A model generated the notes under the pieces. That model had not been told where the DNA came from, did no database searches, and saw only the letters and a program-made list of their open reading frames with translations. A stretch of DNA of 64,000 bases from Phytopseudomonas daroniae (lineage in GTDB: Bacteria; Pseudomonadota; Gammaproteobacteria; Pseudomonadales; Pseudomonadaceae): assembly GCF_004327285.1 (NCBI RefSeq), contig NZ_QJUI01000005.1, forward strand, positions 62,001 through 126,000. The letters are read 5' to 3'. This document shows positions 45,376-55,794 of the stretch, piece by piece. The position numbers and the translations under genes were made by a program. How positions within the stretch are numbered: position 1 is the first letter of the stretch; each line of letters starts with the position of its first letter.

Positions 45376-46336
45376 TACGCCCATCGACCGGCGCATCGCC
45401 CGTGAAGCGGCCGGCTGGTTCGTGCGCCTGCAGAACGGCGGCGCCAGCGCCGCCGAGCATGCCGCCTGCACCGAGTGGCGGGCGCGGCACAGCGATCACG
45501 AACGCGCCTGGCAACTGGCAGAGCGCTTCAGCGCTCAAGCCCAGCAGCTTTCCAGCGGGGCCGGGCGTGCGGCCCTGGAACGCCCGCGCAACCTGGAGCG
45601 GCGGCGTGTACTCAAGACCCTGGCGCTGCTGATTGTCGCCGCCCCGCTCGGCCTGGCCGCGCAACGGGGCCTGCCGTGGCGCGAATGGCAGGCGGACGAG
45701 CGTACCGCCACCGGCGAGCAGCGCACCCTGCACCTGCCGGATGGCGGACAGATTCGCCTTAACACCGGCAGCGCCGTGGATATCGCCTACGACGACAGCG
45801 TACGCCGCGTGCGCCTGATCGCCGGGGAGATGCTCGTCGAGGTGCCCCACGAGCGTGCCAGACGGCCGTTTATCGTCGATACCGCCGAGGCGGAAATCAC
45901 CCTGCTCGGCAGTCGCTTTCTGGTTCGTCAGTATCCGCATAGCACTTACCTCGCCGCGCTCGAAGGCGCTGTCGAAGTGCGTCCGCGGCTGTCCCGAAGT
46001 GATGACGGCCTGTTGCGTCTGGCAACCGGCCAGCAGACCCGCGTCAGCGCCCAGGTTGCGGAACCCGCCATGGCACTGGCACAGAGTCGTCTCGACTGGC
46101 TCAGCGGTGTACTGCGCGCAGAGAAGATGCGCCTGGATGATTTCGTCAGCGAGCTGGATCGCTACCGCCCCGGCCTGCTGCGCTGCGATCCAGCGGTGGC
46201 CGGACTGCTGATTTCCGGCGCCTTCCAGTTACGCGATACCGACCAGATTCTCCGCGCCCTGAGCCAGACCCTGCCGGTGAGCATCCACTACCGCACGCCC
46301 TATTGGGTCACCGTCACGGCGCGTGCAAGCGCGTAA
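45368..46336 (+). CDS. FecR-type anti-sigma factor / transmembrane signal transducer
   Basis: This 322-residue regulator spans the inner membrane once. The N-terminal cytoplasmic part (DRRIAREAAGWFVRLQNGGA, with the conserved EWRARHSDHERAW) binds the sigma factor. A membrane segment lies near residues 82-98 (TLALLIVAAPLGLAA). The periplasmic FecR domain (RTLHLPDGGQIRLNTGSAVD, YDDSVRRVRLIAGEMLVEV) receives the signal from the receptor's N-terminal domain. The ATG at 45368 overlaps the sigma gene, so expression is coupled. Confidence 0.9.
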   Translation: MSDTPIDRRIAREAAGWFVRLQNGGASAAEHAACTEWRARHSDHERAWQLAERFSAQAQQLSSGAGRAALERPRNLERRRVLKTLALLIVAAPLGLAAQRGLPWREWQADERTATGEQRTLHLPDGGQIRLNTGSAVDIAYDDSVRRVRLIAGEMLVEVPHERARRPFIVDTAEAEITLLGSRFLVRQYPHSTYLAALEGAVEVRPRLSRSDDGLLRLATGQQTRVSAQVAEPAMALAQSRLDWLSGVLRAEKMRLDDFVSELDRYRPGLLRCDPAVAGLLISGAFQLRDTDQILRALSQTLPVSIHYRTPYWVTVTARASA

Positions 46337-46415
46337 GAAGAATCATTGTCGTGTTTTTCCTTTGCCGCGTGTCTCTCCCGTAACCACAACACTCTGACAG
46401 GGCGGGGACGAACAC

Positions 46416-48839
46416 ATGGCGACGACGCAGGGCATGCAACCACTGGCACGGGCGGTACACGCTGCCGCACTGGGCCTGATCATCGCGGGCGGCAGCCTGG
46501 CCGCGGCCTCGCTGCAGGCCGCCGAGCAGGCCGCGCAACAGAGCCGTGCCTACCAGGTGCCAGCCGGTAACCTGAGCAGTGCGCTGTCCGACTTCGCCAG
46601 CCAGGCGGGTATCACGCTGCCCATCGAACCGAGCCTGGTGGAAGGTTTGCGCAGCCCCGGCCTGAACGCATCCAGCAGCGTGGAAGGCGGCCTGCGGCAA
46701 CTGCTGCAGGGTACCGGCCTGCAGGCCGTGCCGCAGGGTAATGGCCTTTACCTGCTAACACCGGCTCAGGCCGCTCAAGGCCTCGAACTGGGCGCCACCA
46801 ACGTGACCGGCCGTGCTCTGGCCAGCACCACCGAGAACAGCGGTTCTTACACCACCGGGGCCATGCAGACCGCTACCAAGCTGCCTCTGAGCCTGCGCGA
46901 AACGCCACAGTCGGTCAGTGTGGTCACGCGAAAGCGTATGGACGACAAGGCCATGACCAGCATCAGTGACGTCGTCCAGAGCACACCCGGCGTGTTCCTC
47001 AATAATTCGGGAGGTGTCGGCAGGCCGTCCTTCAGCGCTCGTGGCTTCGATGTCGACAACGTCATGTATGACGGTTTCCCCACCAGCCTGCTGACCTACC
47101 TGCCCAGTGGTGAAGCCAACCTGGCCATGTATGACCGGGTAGAGATCGTCCGTGGTGCCACGGGCCTGGCCCAGGGCGCCGGCAGCCCATCCGGCGCCAT
47201 CAACCTGGTGCGCAAGCGCCCGACCCATGAATTCCAGGGCATGCTCACCGGCAGTGCCGGCAGTTGGGACGATTACAGCGGCACGCTGGATGTCGGTGGC
47301 CCCCTCAATGAAAACGGCACCCTGCGCGCCCGTACCGTGGTTTCGCGGCAGGACGCCAGAAGCTTCCGTGATTCGGTGGAGCACGATCACGACCTGTTCT
47401 ACGGCGTGGTCGACGCCGACCTGAGCGAAAGCACCACCCTGACTCTCGGCGCCTACCGGCAGAAGAACCATACCAACTATATCTGGGGCGGGCTGCCCAT
47501 GGCCCGTGGCGGCGGTCATCTAGGGCTGCCACGCGATACCTTCCTGGGTCATGACTGGGAATACTCGGAAAATCGCACCACCGGTTATTTCGCCACACTG
47601 GAGCAGGGCTTCGCCAACGACTGGACGCTGCGCCTGGCAGCCATGCAGTCGAAGACCGACACCGACGTGCTGGCCTCCTCGGTATGGGAATACGATCGCC
47701 ACTATCTATGGACGGAAGCCATGGAGCAGAAGGAAACCGGCTACGACCTGGCGCTCAGCGGCCCCTTCCAGCTGCTCGGCCAAGAACACGACCTGACCCT
47801 GGGCGTAAGCAAGCGCCAGCTGGATTATCGTTCCGGTAAGGCCTGGAGCGCTTTCATCGACGCTGGCAGCAATCCCTTCGAGTGGGATCCAGGTGCTCAT
47901 ACCAAACCGGAATACGTCACTGGCAGTAACGGACTTCCCGAGACCACCACTCAGGACAGCGTCTACGCCAGCACCCGCCTGCGCCTGACCGAACCACTGG
48001 CGCTGATTCTCGGCGGCCGTCTCGACTGGTACGAGCTCGAAGATCGCGAAAACAGTGAAGGTAACTACAAGGTCACCCGCAACCTGACCCGCTATGCCGG
48101 CCTGGTCTACGACCTGGATGCCAATCACTCGGTCTATGTCAGTTACACCGATATCTTCAAGCCGCAGAGCGAGCGAGGCCTGGACAGAAAACCGCTGGAG
48201 CCGGTGGTTGGCGAGAACTACGAGGTCGGCATCAAGGGCGAATACTACGACGGTGCACTGAACGCCAGCCTGGCTGTTTTCCAGATCGACCAGAAGAACC
48301 GTGCCCAGACGCTGACGGGTCAGCTGGGATGTGGTTCCACTCCGGACAGTTCCTGCTACGAGGCTGCCGGGCTGGTGCGTAGCAAGGGCATCGACCTGGA
48401 AATCCAGGGCGCCCTGACCGACAACTGGCAGGTTGCCGCCGGTTACACCTACACCCAGACGAAATACGTCAGCGACGCCAACGCAGCCAGAGAAGGCGAA
48501 GACTTCGACCGCAAGAAACCGCGTCAGCTGTTCAAACTGTCCACGCTCTATATCCTGCCCGGTGAACTGCAACGCTGGCGTGTTGGTGGCGATCTCTATC
48601 AGCAGAGCCGCATCCGCACCGCGGCTGACGACGGAAGCTGGCGCAACCAGCAGGGGTCTTACACCGTGGTCGGCCTGGTGGCAGACTACAAGGCCAGCGA
48701 ACAGCTGGATCTGCAGCTCAACGTCAACAACCTGTTCGACCGCACCTACTACAGCAGCGTGGCCAACGGCGAGTGGAGCCCGTACGACATTTACGGTGAC
48801 CCGCGTAATTTCAAGATGACTGCCCGCTACAGCTTCTGA
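46416..48839 (+). CDS. TonB-dependent siderophore receptor with signalling domain
   Basis: This 807-residue outer-membrane receptor takes up a ferric siderophore using TonB energy. After the signal sequence, residues about 45-120 are an STN (secretin/TonB N-terminal) signalling domain (YQVPAGNLSSALSDFASQAG, then GLRQLLQGTGLQAV). The plug begins LSLRETPQSVSVVTRKRMDD and includes YDRVEIVRGATGLAQGAG. The barrel ends in MTARYSF with the terminal Phe. The STN domain and the FecI/FecR genes upstream make it a cell-surface signalling receptor of the FpvA/FoxA kind. The ligand cannot be read from the sequence. Confidence 0.92.
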   Translation: MATTQGMQPLARAVHAAALGLIIAGGSLAAASLQAAEQAAQQSRAYQVPAGNLSSALSDFASQAGITLPIEPSLVEGLRSPGLNASSSVEGGLRQLLQGTGLQAVPQGNGLYLLTPAQAAQGLELGATNVTGRALASTTENSGSYTTGAMQTATKLPLSLRETPQSVSVVTRKRMDDKAMTSISDVVQSTPGVFLNNSGGVGRPSFSARGFDVDNVMYDGFPTSLLTYLPSGEANLAMYDRVEIVRGATGLAQGAGSPSGAINLVRKRPTHEFQGMLTGSAGSWDDYSGTLDVGGPLNENGTLRARTVVSRQDARSFRDSVEHDHDLFYGVVDADLSESTTLTLGAYRQKNHTNYIWGGLPMARGGGHLGLPRDTFLGHDWEYSENRTTGYFATLEQGFANDWTLRLAAMQSKTDTDVLASSVWEYDRHYLWTEAMEQKETGYDLALSGPFQLLGQEHDLTLGVSKRQLDYRSGKAWSAFIDAGSNPFEWDPGAHTKPEYVTGSNGLPETTTQDSVYASTRLRLTEPLALILGGRLDWYELEDRENSEGNYKVTRNLTRYAGLVYDLDANHSVYVSYTDIFKPQSERGLDRKPLEPVVGENYEVGIKGEYYDGALNASLAVFQIDQKNRAQTLTGQLGCGSTPDSSCYEAAGLVRSKGIDLEIQGALTDNWQVAAGYTYTQTKYVSDANAAREGEDFDRKKPRQLFKLSTLYILPGELQRWRVGGDLYQQSRIRTAADDGSWRNQQGSYTVVGLVADYKASEQLDLQLNVNNLFDRTYYSSVANGEWSPYDIYGDPRNFKMTARYSF

Positions 48840-48952
48840 GAAAGCGGCTCGCCAGCGAAGATCCAGGGAAGGACGAGGCAGACCGGCTGCATTGTGGCGG
48901 AAGCGGACGATCGGTGACCCGCGTTGAACCATGGATCACGGCCTTCGGCCCC

Positions 48953-49062
48953 GGATTACGCCTGCGGCTAATCCAGGCTACGTTCGGCCACGACCTGTAG
49001 GTTGGATTAGCCCGTAGGATGGGTGAAACCCATCAATTTCCGATGGGTTTCACCCATCCTAC
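48953..49062. repeat. GTAGG-family palindromic repeats, copy F
   Basis: A GGATTACGCCTGCGGCTAATCC hairpin ending in CTAC (48953-48981) is followed by GTAGGATGGGTGAAACCCAT and its inverted copy, 49014-49062, ending in CATCCTAC. It lies between the convergent TonB receptor and aroE genes. Confidence 0.75.
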
Positions 49063-49116
49063 GACTGTCCGCTCCCGCCTTGTTCCAGACGCAAAAACCG
49101 GCGGCGGGGCGTGGTG

Positions 49117-49938
49117 CTAGGCGGCCAGTTGGCGGCGCAGTTCGGCCAGCACCGGTGCGCTGTCCGGGCGCACGCCACGCCACAGGTGGAAGGCTTCCAC
49201 GGCCTGCTCGACCAGCATACCGAGGCCATCGAGGGTACGCGCAGCACCCTGTTCCGCGGCCCAGCGGTTGAAGGCGGTGGGGCCGGCGCCATACATCATG
49301 TCGTAGCAGCAGGTGTGGCCTGGCTGGATCAGGCTGGCGGCGATCGGTGGCAGCTCGCCGGACAGGCTGGCGGAGGTGCCGTTGATGATCAGATCCACCG
49401 GCGCGTCGATCCAGTCGAAACCGCTGGCGACCACGGGGCCAAGATCAGTGAACTGGCGGGCCAGTTGTTCGGCCTTTTCCACCGTGCGGTTGGCGATCAC
49501 CAGGGTCTGCGGCTGCTGCGCCAGGAAGGGTTCGAGAATGCCGCGTACCGCGCCACCGGCGCCGAGCAGCAGAATGCGCTTGCCGCGCAGGTCGATCCCG
49601 GCATTCACGGTCAGGTCGCGCACCAGGCCGGCACCGTCGGTGTTGTCACCGAGCAGGCTGCCGTCATCGAGCTTTTTCAGGGTATTCACCGCACCGGCAC
49701 GTCGGGCGCGCTCGGTCAGGCTATCGGCCAGGGCGTAGGCCTGCTCCTTGAACGGCACGGTCACGTTGCCGCCACGGCCTTCGGCGAAGAAGGCCCGGGC
49801 GTAGCCGTCGAAATCCTCCAGCGGCGCCAGCAGCGCCTCGTAGCTCAGCTCCTGGCCAGTCTGTTCCGCGAACAGACGGTGGATCAGGGGCGACTTGCTG
49901 TGGCCGATGGGGTTGCCGAATACACCGTAGCGATCCAT
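49117..49938 (-). CDS. aroE: Shikimate dehydrogenase
   Basis: This 273-residue NADPH-dependent enzyme reduces 3-dehydroshikimate to shikimate in aromatic amino acid synthesis. The shikimate-binding [20 protein letters not shown], the catalytic Lys in [11 protein letters not shown], the NADP loop [16 protein letters not shown] and [16 protein letters not shown] are all present. The start at 49938 gives the typical [14 protein letters not shown] beginning. It follows hemF on the same strand with 63 bp between, the arrangement known in Pseudomonas (hemF-aroE). Confidence 0.95.
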   Translation of the reverse strand: MDRYGVFGNPIGHSKSPLIHRLFAEQTGQELSYEALLAPLEDFDGYARAFFAEGRGGNVTVPFKEQAYALADSLTERARRAGAVNTLKKLDDGSLLGDNTDGAGLVRDLTVNAGIDLRGKRILLLGAGGAVRGILEPFLAQQPQTLVIANRTVEKAEQLARQFTDLGPVVASGFDWIDAPVDLIINGTSASLSGELPPIAASLIQPGHTCCYDMMYGAGPTAFNRWAAEQGAARTLDGLGMLVEQAVEAFHLWRGVRPDSAPVLAELRRQLAA

Positions 49939-50001
49939 GAAATTTCCGTGCGCAAAAGCCAAAGGCGGCAAGCCTGAAGCTTTTTGCGTCGAGCTTCAAG
50001 T

Positions 50002-50934
<933 letters not shown>

Positions 50935-51103
50935 TTACGAACGTCGGGCGAAATCGGCGGCTAGCATAGCACCGGGTATCGGCGCTCCGCAGTTGACGCC
51001 GGTCAACGACAGATGCGACGTTCGACTCCGCACACAAAAGCGTACCCAACGCCCCGATAGATTCGGGATCTATTGCATTCACTTTCACGCAGGAGCAAAG
51101 ACG

Positions 51104-52081
51104 ATGGCCAAACGCATCCAGTTCAGCCGCCACGGCGGCCCCGAGGTACTCGAATACGTCGACTACCAGCCGGTCGCTCCCGGGCCCCACGAGGTGCGTG
51201 TACACAACCAGGCCATCGGCCTCAATTTCATCGACACCTATTTCCGCAACGGCCTGTATGCGCCGCCTTCGCTGCCGTCCAGCCTGGGTACCGAGGGTGC
51301 CGGTTTCGTCGATGCCATCGGCTCCGAGGTCAAGAACTTCCAGGTGGGCGACCGCGTGGCCTACGCCACCGGCCCGCTGGGAAGCTACAGCGAACTGCAC
51401 GTGCTGCCGGCGGAAAAGCTGGTCAAGCTGCCTGAAGCCATCAGCTTCGAGCAGGCCGCAGCGGTGATGCTCAAGGGCCTGACCGTACAGTATCTGCTGC
51501 GCCAGACCGCCGAGCTGAAGAGCGGCGACATCATTCTGTTCCACGCTGCCGCTGGCGGTGTCGGCTCCTTCGCCTGCCAATGGGCCAAGGCGCTCGGCGT
51601 CAAGCTGATCGGCACCGTGAGTTCGGCGATGAAGGCCGAGCGCGCCTTGCAACAGGGCGCTTGGGCAACCATCGATTACAGCCACGAGAATGTTGCGCAG
51701 CGCGTGCTGGAACTGACTGACGGCAAGAAATGCCCGGTGGTCTACGATGGCGTCGGCAAGGACACCTGGGAAACCTCGCTGGACTGCGTCGCGCCTCGCG
51801 GCCTGCTGGTCAGCTTCGGTAACGCCTCTGGCGCAGTGACCGGCGTCAACCTCGGTATCCTCTCGCAGAAAGGCTCGCTGTACGTCACCCGCCCGACCCT
51901 GGCCGGCTATGCCGACACTCCGGAACATCTGCAGAAGATGGCCGACGAACTGTTCGACATGATCGCCAAGGGCAAACTCACGGTGGAGATCGGCCAACGC
52001 TACCCGCTGCGCGACGCCGCTGCCGCCCAGGCCGCGCTCAGTGCGCGGCAGACCACGGGATCGACCATCCTGCTGCCCTGA
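51104..52081 (+). CDS. qor: NADPH:quinone oxidoreductase
   Basis: This 325-residue medium-chain dehydrogenase lacks the zinc ligands of alcohol dehydrogenases. It shows the quinone reductase stretches IGLNFIDTYFRNGLY, PSSLGTEGAGFVDAIG and the NADPH-binding AAAGGVGSFACQWAKALG. It reduces quinones or related enones with NADPH. The ATG at 51104 follows AGGAGC at 51091-51096 and starts a typical N-terminus. It sits between divergent hemF and convergent tsaC, as in other pseudomonads. Confidence 0.92.
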   Translation: MAKRIQFSRHGGPEVLEYVDYQPVAPGPHEVRVHNQAIGLNFIDTYFRNGLYAPPSLPSSLGTEGAGFVDAIGSEVKNFQVGDRVAYATGPLGSYSELHVLPAEKLVKLPEAISFEQAAAVMLKGLTVQYLLRQTAELKSGDIILFHAAAGGVGSFACQWAKALGVKLIGTVSSAMKAERALQQGAWATIDYSHENVAQRVLELTDGKKCPVVYDGVGKDTWETSLDCVAPRGLLVSFGNASGAVTGVNLGILSQKGSLYVTRPTLAGYADTPEHLQKMADELFDMIAKGKLTVEIGQRYPLRDAAAAQAALSARQTTGSTILLP

Positions 52082-52093
52082 AGCAGCCCTCCG

Positions 52094-52199
52094 AGGGTGG
52101 ATGACGCTCTTTTCATCCACCATTCATTGTGATCGCAGAGCGGTGGATGGGTCGGGCCGCGTAGGTGAAGCGTCAGCTACGCGCCCCGATCCACCCTAC
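52094..52199. repeat. GTAGG-family palindromic repeat, copy G (best-preserved)
   Basis: The unit starts AGGGTGGATGACGC, forms the stem GGTGGATGA/TCATCCACC, then reads GGTGGATGGGTCGGGCC and ends CGATCCACCCTAC. It lies between convergent qor and tsaC stops. Confidence 0.8.
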
Positions 52200-52228
52200 G
52201 GTTTGTCGCTTGAAGCTTGCCGCTGCCG

Positions 52229-52786
52229 TCAGGCCGGTCGGCGCACGTCTCCAGTGACCAGATCACGAATCACGCTGGGATTGCGTCGCCCGCCCAGAGC
52301 ACCGCCGAGCACCGCATCCAGCTGCCGTGGAAAGTACTGCTCGACCCGCAGTCGCGAGCGCGCGGCCGGCCGGCCGGCGGGGTTGGCGGAGGTCGAGACC
52401 AGCGGCCCGGTCAGCGCGCAGAGTTCACGCACCCGCGGGTGATCGCTGACCCGTAGAGCGACGCTGTCGTGCTCACCAGTAATCCACCGCGGCAGACGAT
52501 CCTGATGCGGCACCAGCCAGGTATTGGGGCCGGGCCAGGTGCTGGCCAGGCGATCCTGCCAGATTTCGGGTAGATCCTCGAGCAGGAAGTCGAACTGGCG
52601 AATGGTGTCGGCCACCAAGATCAGTCCCTTGTGGATGGGCCGTTCCTTCAGTGCCAGCAGCCGATCCACCGCCATTTCATCCCAGGGATCGCACCCCAGC
52701 CCCCAGACCGCCTCGGTCGGATAGGCGATAACGCCGCCGGCGCGAACCACACGCGCTGCCTGCTGAACCTGCCAACTGGTGATCAT
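52229..52786 (-). CDS. tsaC: Threonylcarbamoyl-AMP synthase
   Basis: This 185-residue YrdC/Sua5-family enzyme makes threonylcarbamoyl-AMP, the donor for the t6A37 modification of tRNAs reading ANN codons. Characteristic stretches are [43 protein letters not shown] and [17 protein letters not shown]. The length matches the short bacterial TsaC class without the extra Sua5 domain. The start at 52786 follows GAGAGGC. It lies 41 bp after dprA. Confidence 0.94.
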   Translation of the reverse strand: MITSWQVQQAARVVRAGGVIAYPTEAVWGLGCDPWDEMAVDRLLALKERPIHKGLILVADTIRQFDFLLEDLPEIWQDRLASTWPGPNTWLVPHQDRLPRWITGEHDSVALRVSDHPRVRELCALTGPLVSTSANPAGRPAARSRLRVEQYFPRQLDAVLGGALGGRRNPSVIRDLVTGDVRRPA

Positions 52787-52827
52787 GGATGCCTCTCCAG
52801 AAAAACACTGGGCGCAGTGTATCCAAG

Positions 52828-53943
52828 CTAGGGCTTGCAGCCCACCCAAAGCCCGGCTTCGCAGGCAACTCGCCCGTCCAGCTCCAACTCGGTCAACGCG
52901 GCGAGCACCTCGGGCAGCGGCCAGCCGCTGGAGTGGGCCAGGGCCTCGCTGCTGTGGGGTGCGGCGTGCAGCAGCGCCAACAAAGGATGGGCCGACGGTT
53001 GCGAGACAGCCTCGGCATTCGCCGGATGCTCGAAGCCGGGTGCCTGCCAGCCACGTAAAGCTTCGAGGATGTGCTCGATGCTTTCCACCAGCGTGGCGCC
53101 GTCACGAATCAGCTGATGACAGCCCTTGGAGCCCGGATGGTGGATGGAGCCGGGAATCGCGTACACCTCGCGGCCCTGCTCGGCCGCCAGGCGCGCCGTG
53201 ATCAACGATCCGCTCGACGGGCTGGCCTCGACCACCAGCACGCCCAGGGAAAGGCCGCTGATGATGCGATTCCTGCGCGGAAAATTGCTCGCCTGAGGCG
53301 GACAGTCCAACGGCAGCTCCGAGACCAGCGCCCCGCCACGTTCGATGATGTCCTGCGCCAGACGTTTGTGACGTGCCGGATACAGGCACTGTAGACCGGT
53401 ACCGAGCACGGCGACGGTATGCCCCTCGGCATCCAGCGCCCCCTGATGAGCCGCCCCGTCGATGCCCAGCGCCAGCCCGCTGGTGATCACAAAACCACCG
53501 CGCGCCAGGCTACGGGCGAAACTGCGCGCGGTATCCAGACCCGGCTTTGACGCCCGGCGGCTGCCGACCATGGCCAGTTGCGGGCGCTCGAGCAGCGTCG
53601 GATCACCGGCGACGAACAGCAGCGGCGGTGCGTCGGGAATTTCCGCAAGCAAGGCGGGGTAACGCGGATCATCCCACATCAACACCTGCTGACCCGCTTC
53701 CTGCAACCACTCCAGGCTCAGCCGGGCTCGCTCGCGCACCTGCGCACTGCGCCGCGCCTCGGCGCACGCCAACGGCAGACCGAGCGAACGCCAGGCACTG
53801 GCCGGCGCGCTCAGGGCGGCAGACGCACTGTCGAAAGCGCTGAGCAGTTTGTGGAAACGCTTCGGCCCCAGCTCCGGCAGACAATGCAGGCGCAGGCGGG
53901 CTTCGAGTTCGGCGGGAGACAATGCACAAGAGAGTTGCGACAT
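52828..53943 (-). CDS. dprA: DNA-processing protein DprA
   Basis: This 371-residue protein binds incoming single-stranded DNA and loads RecA during natural transformation. The Rossmann-like domain spans about residues 85-290, with [56 protein letters not shown] and [24 protein letters not shown]-like N-terminal region and a C-terminal winged-helix (DprA_WH) part flank it. The N-terminal [20 protein letters not shown] is typical. It sits between the LysM protein gene and tsaC in the conserved oriC-proximal order. Confidence 0.94.
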   Translation of the reverse strand: MSQLSCALSPAELEARLRLHCLPELGPKRFHKLLSAFDSASAALSAPASAWRSLGLPLACAEARRSAQVRERARLSLEWLQEAGQQVLMWDDPRYPALLAEIPDAPPLLFVAGDPTLLERPQLAMVGSRRASKPGLDTARSFARSLARGGFVITSGLALGIDGAAHQGALDAEGHTVAVLGTGLQCLYPARHKRLAQDIIERGGALVSELPLDCPPQASNFPRRNRIISGLSLGVLVVEASPSSGSLITARLAAEQGREVYAIPGSIHHPGSKGCHQLIRDGATLVESIEHILEALRGWQAPGFEHPANAEAVSQPSAHPLLALLHAAPHSSEALAHSSGWPLPEVLAALTELELDGRVACEAGLWVGCKP

Positions 53944-53995
53944 GGCTGATCATCCTTGATCGGTCGCGCCGCCACAGCGGCGGGGGTAGAAAACA

Positions 53996-54015
53996 CAAAC
54001 CCCGCGTCTGCGGGG
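53996..54015 (-). terminator. Terminator of the LysM protein gene
   Basis: CCCCGC and GCGGGG (54000-54005 with 54010-54015) form a stem around GTCT. On the minus strand TTTGTGTTTT follows. It starts 11 bases after the stop of the LysM gene and ends about 53 bases before dprA, so it separates the two genes. Confidence 0.8.
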
Positions 54016-54025
54016 CTTGTCGGTG

Positions 54026-55051
54026 TTACGGGTTGCGAACCTTGTCCATCACCGCCAACTGCCGCGAGGCGTTGAGAACCAGGCCATAGCTGAGCTTGTC
54101 GTAGGTGCGGAACACCATGAGCAGGCCGGCACGCTCGTCGGGAATTTTCACCGACTCACCGGTGACCCGGTCACGCACGGTTTCGCCGGTCTTGTAGACG
54201 GCCAGTACGTTGCCGACCTCCAGGCCGTCACGAGCCCCCTTGCTCAGGGTGACCACATCGAGCTGGCCGATCTGGCTGACGCCACGCGGTACATCGAGAA
54301 TCAGGCCCTTGATCTCCACGGTCGGCTCGCTGGGCATGAAGGTCGAGTTGATCGCCCGCTCCTCGGTGGGGAACAGGCGGTCGCCGTTACGCACTTCCTG
54401 AGTGGTGCGCGTCAGGTTGAGGGTACCGACACCCTCTTCCTCGGCGACGATCTCGCCGCCGCCAATGTCATCGGCGTTAATACCGAGGAATTCCTTGGTA
54501 TCCGGATCGGTGTAGGTCTTGCCCTGGCGGAAGATGCCGTATATCGGCTCCGCCGGGTCGAAGCTGCCACGGGCGTAGACGCGGTCACCCGCACCACTGA
54601 CCACGCGCTCGGCATTGCCGGCGACGATGTAGGGCGCGCCCTGGAACGTTTCCGGGGTGTCGACGATGCGATTCCTCAGCAGAAAGCTGTTGATCGCTTC
54701 CAGCGGAATGGTCGGAATGGCTTCGGCCATCGGCGTGCTGCGGATCTTCGGCGACAGTTTGATGGTGCCACGCGATTCGCCACGGCCGAGCATCAGGCGC
54801 GGTTGACCGTCGATGTAAACCAGGCTCAGTACGTCGCCCGGATAGATCAGGTGCGGGTTTTCCACCTGTGGGTTGGCGTGCCAGATCTCCGGCCATTTCC
54901 AGGGCTGACGCAGGAACTTGCCGGAAATATCCCAGAGGGTGTCGCCCTTCACGACCGTGTAACGGTCGGGATGGCCTTCCTTGAGCTGCACCTCGGCGAG
55001 TGCCAGGCCGCTCGCGGCGACCAGCAGCAGGGCGAGTAGTGATTTCCTCAT
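54026..55051 (-). CDS. LysM peptidoglycan-binding domain protein
   Basis: This 341-residue exported protein has a signal peptide (LLALLLVAASGLALAEV) and one LysM domain at residues 31-80 (YTVVKGDTLWDISGKFL, then NPHLIYPGDVLSLVY), which binds peptidoglycan. The rest is a conserved region of unknown function found in the gammaproteobacterial LysM family (near SPKIRSTPMAEAIPTIPLEA). The start at 55051 has AAAGGGATT upstream. It diverges from def, with about 150 bp between. Its role, perhaps cell-wall turnover or assembly, is inferred. Confidence 0.88.
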   Translation of the reverse strand: MRKSLLALLLVAASGLALAEVQLKEGHPDRYTVVKGDTLWDISGKFLRQPWKWPEIWHANPQVENPHLIYPGDVLSLVYIDGQPRLMLGRGESRGTIKLSPKIRSTPMAEAIPTIPLEAINSFLLRNRIVDTPETFQGAPYIVAGNAERVVSGAGDRVYARGSFDPAEPIYGIFRQGKTYTDPDTKEFLGINADDIGGGEIVAEEEGVGTLNLTRTTQEVRNGDRLFPTEERAINSTFMPSEPTVEIKGLILDVPRGVSQIGQLDVVTLSKGARDGLEVGNVLAVYKTGETVRDRVTGESVKIPDERAGLLMVFRTYDKLSYGLVLNASRQLAVMDKVRNP

Positions 55052-55202
55052 GCGGTGAATCCCTTTATTATGTGGCTTCGCGTTAAGCGCCCTAGCGCCG
55101 CGACAGAACCCAGTAAAACCGCGGCATGAAGCCGTTTTTCGATGCTGCCGCCATCTTAGCAGCGGATTTTGAATTTATTCCACAAGTGCATCACAAACGC
55201 AT

Positions 55203-55709
55203 ATGGCGATTTTAAACATCCTCGAATTTCCCGATCCGCGCCTGCGAACCATCGCCAAACCGGTGGACGTGGTCGATGACGCCCTGCGTCAACTGATCGA
55301 TGACATGTTCGAAACCATGTATGACGCCCCCGGTATCGGCCTCGCCGCGACCCAGGTGAATGTACACAAGCGCGTGGTGGTCATGGATCTGTCCGAGGAC
55401 AAGAGCGAGCCGCTGGTGTTCATCAACCCGGCGTTCGAACCGCTCACCGAGGAAATGGATCAATACCAGGAAGGCTGCCTGTCGGTGCCCGGCTTCTACG
55501 AGAACGTCGACCGCCCGCAGAAGGTCAGGATCAACGCGCTGGATCGCGACGGCCAGCCGTTCGAGATAATCGCCGAAGGCCTATTGGCCGTGTGCATCCA
55601 GCACGAGTGCGATCACCTCAACGGCAAGCTGTTCGTCGACTACCTGTCTACGCTCAAGCGCGACCGCATCAAGAAGAAGCTGGAAAAGCTGCACCGCCAG
55701 CAGGTGTGA
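55203..55709 (+). CDS. def: Peptide deformylase
   Basis: This 168-residue metalloenzyme removes the formyl group from the N-terminus of new proteins. All three motifs are present: GIGLAATQ (residues about 45-52), EGCLSVPG (about 90-97) with its metal-ligand Cys, and HECDHLNG (about 133-140) with two metal-ligand His. The start at 55203 gives the standard [16 protein letters not shown]-terminus, though no Shine-Dalgarno sequence precedes it. A terminator-like hairpin separates it from fmt. Confidence 0.95.
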   Translation: MAILNILEFPDPRLRTIAKPVDVVDDALRQLIDDMFETMYDAPGIGLAATQVNVHKRVVVMDLSEDKSEPLVFINPAFEPLTEEMDQYQEGCLSVPGFYENVDRPQKVRINALDRDGQPFEIIAEGLLAVCIQHECDHLNGKLFVDYLSTLKRDRIKKKLEKLHRQQV

Positions 55710-55722
55710 TGCCACCCACCGC

Positions 55723-55753
55723 AAAGGCTTGCTACGGCAAGCCTTTTCTTTTT
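55723..55753 (+). terminator. Intrinsic terminator between def and fmt
   Basis: AAAGGCTTGC (55723-55732) pairs with GCAAGCCTTT (55737-55746) around TACG, and TCTTTTT follows. It is a textbook terminator, yet it stands between two genes usually taken to be co-transcribed. Confidence 0.75.
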
Positions 55754-55794
55754 CAGCCGAAGTGCACAACGCTTCCGAGCAACAGCGAGACACC

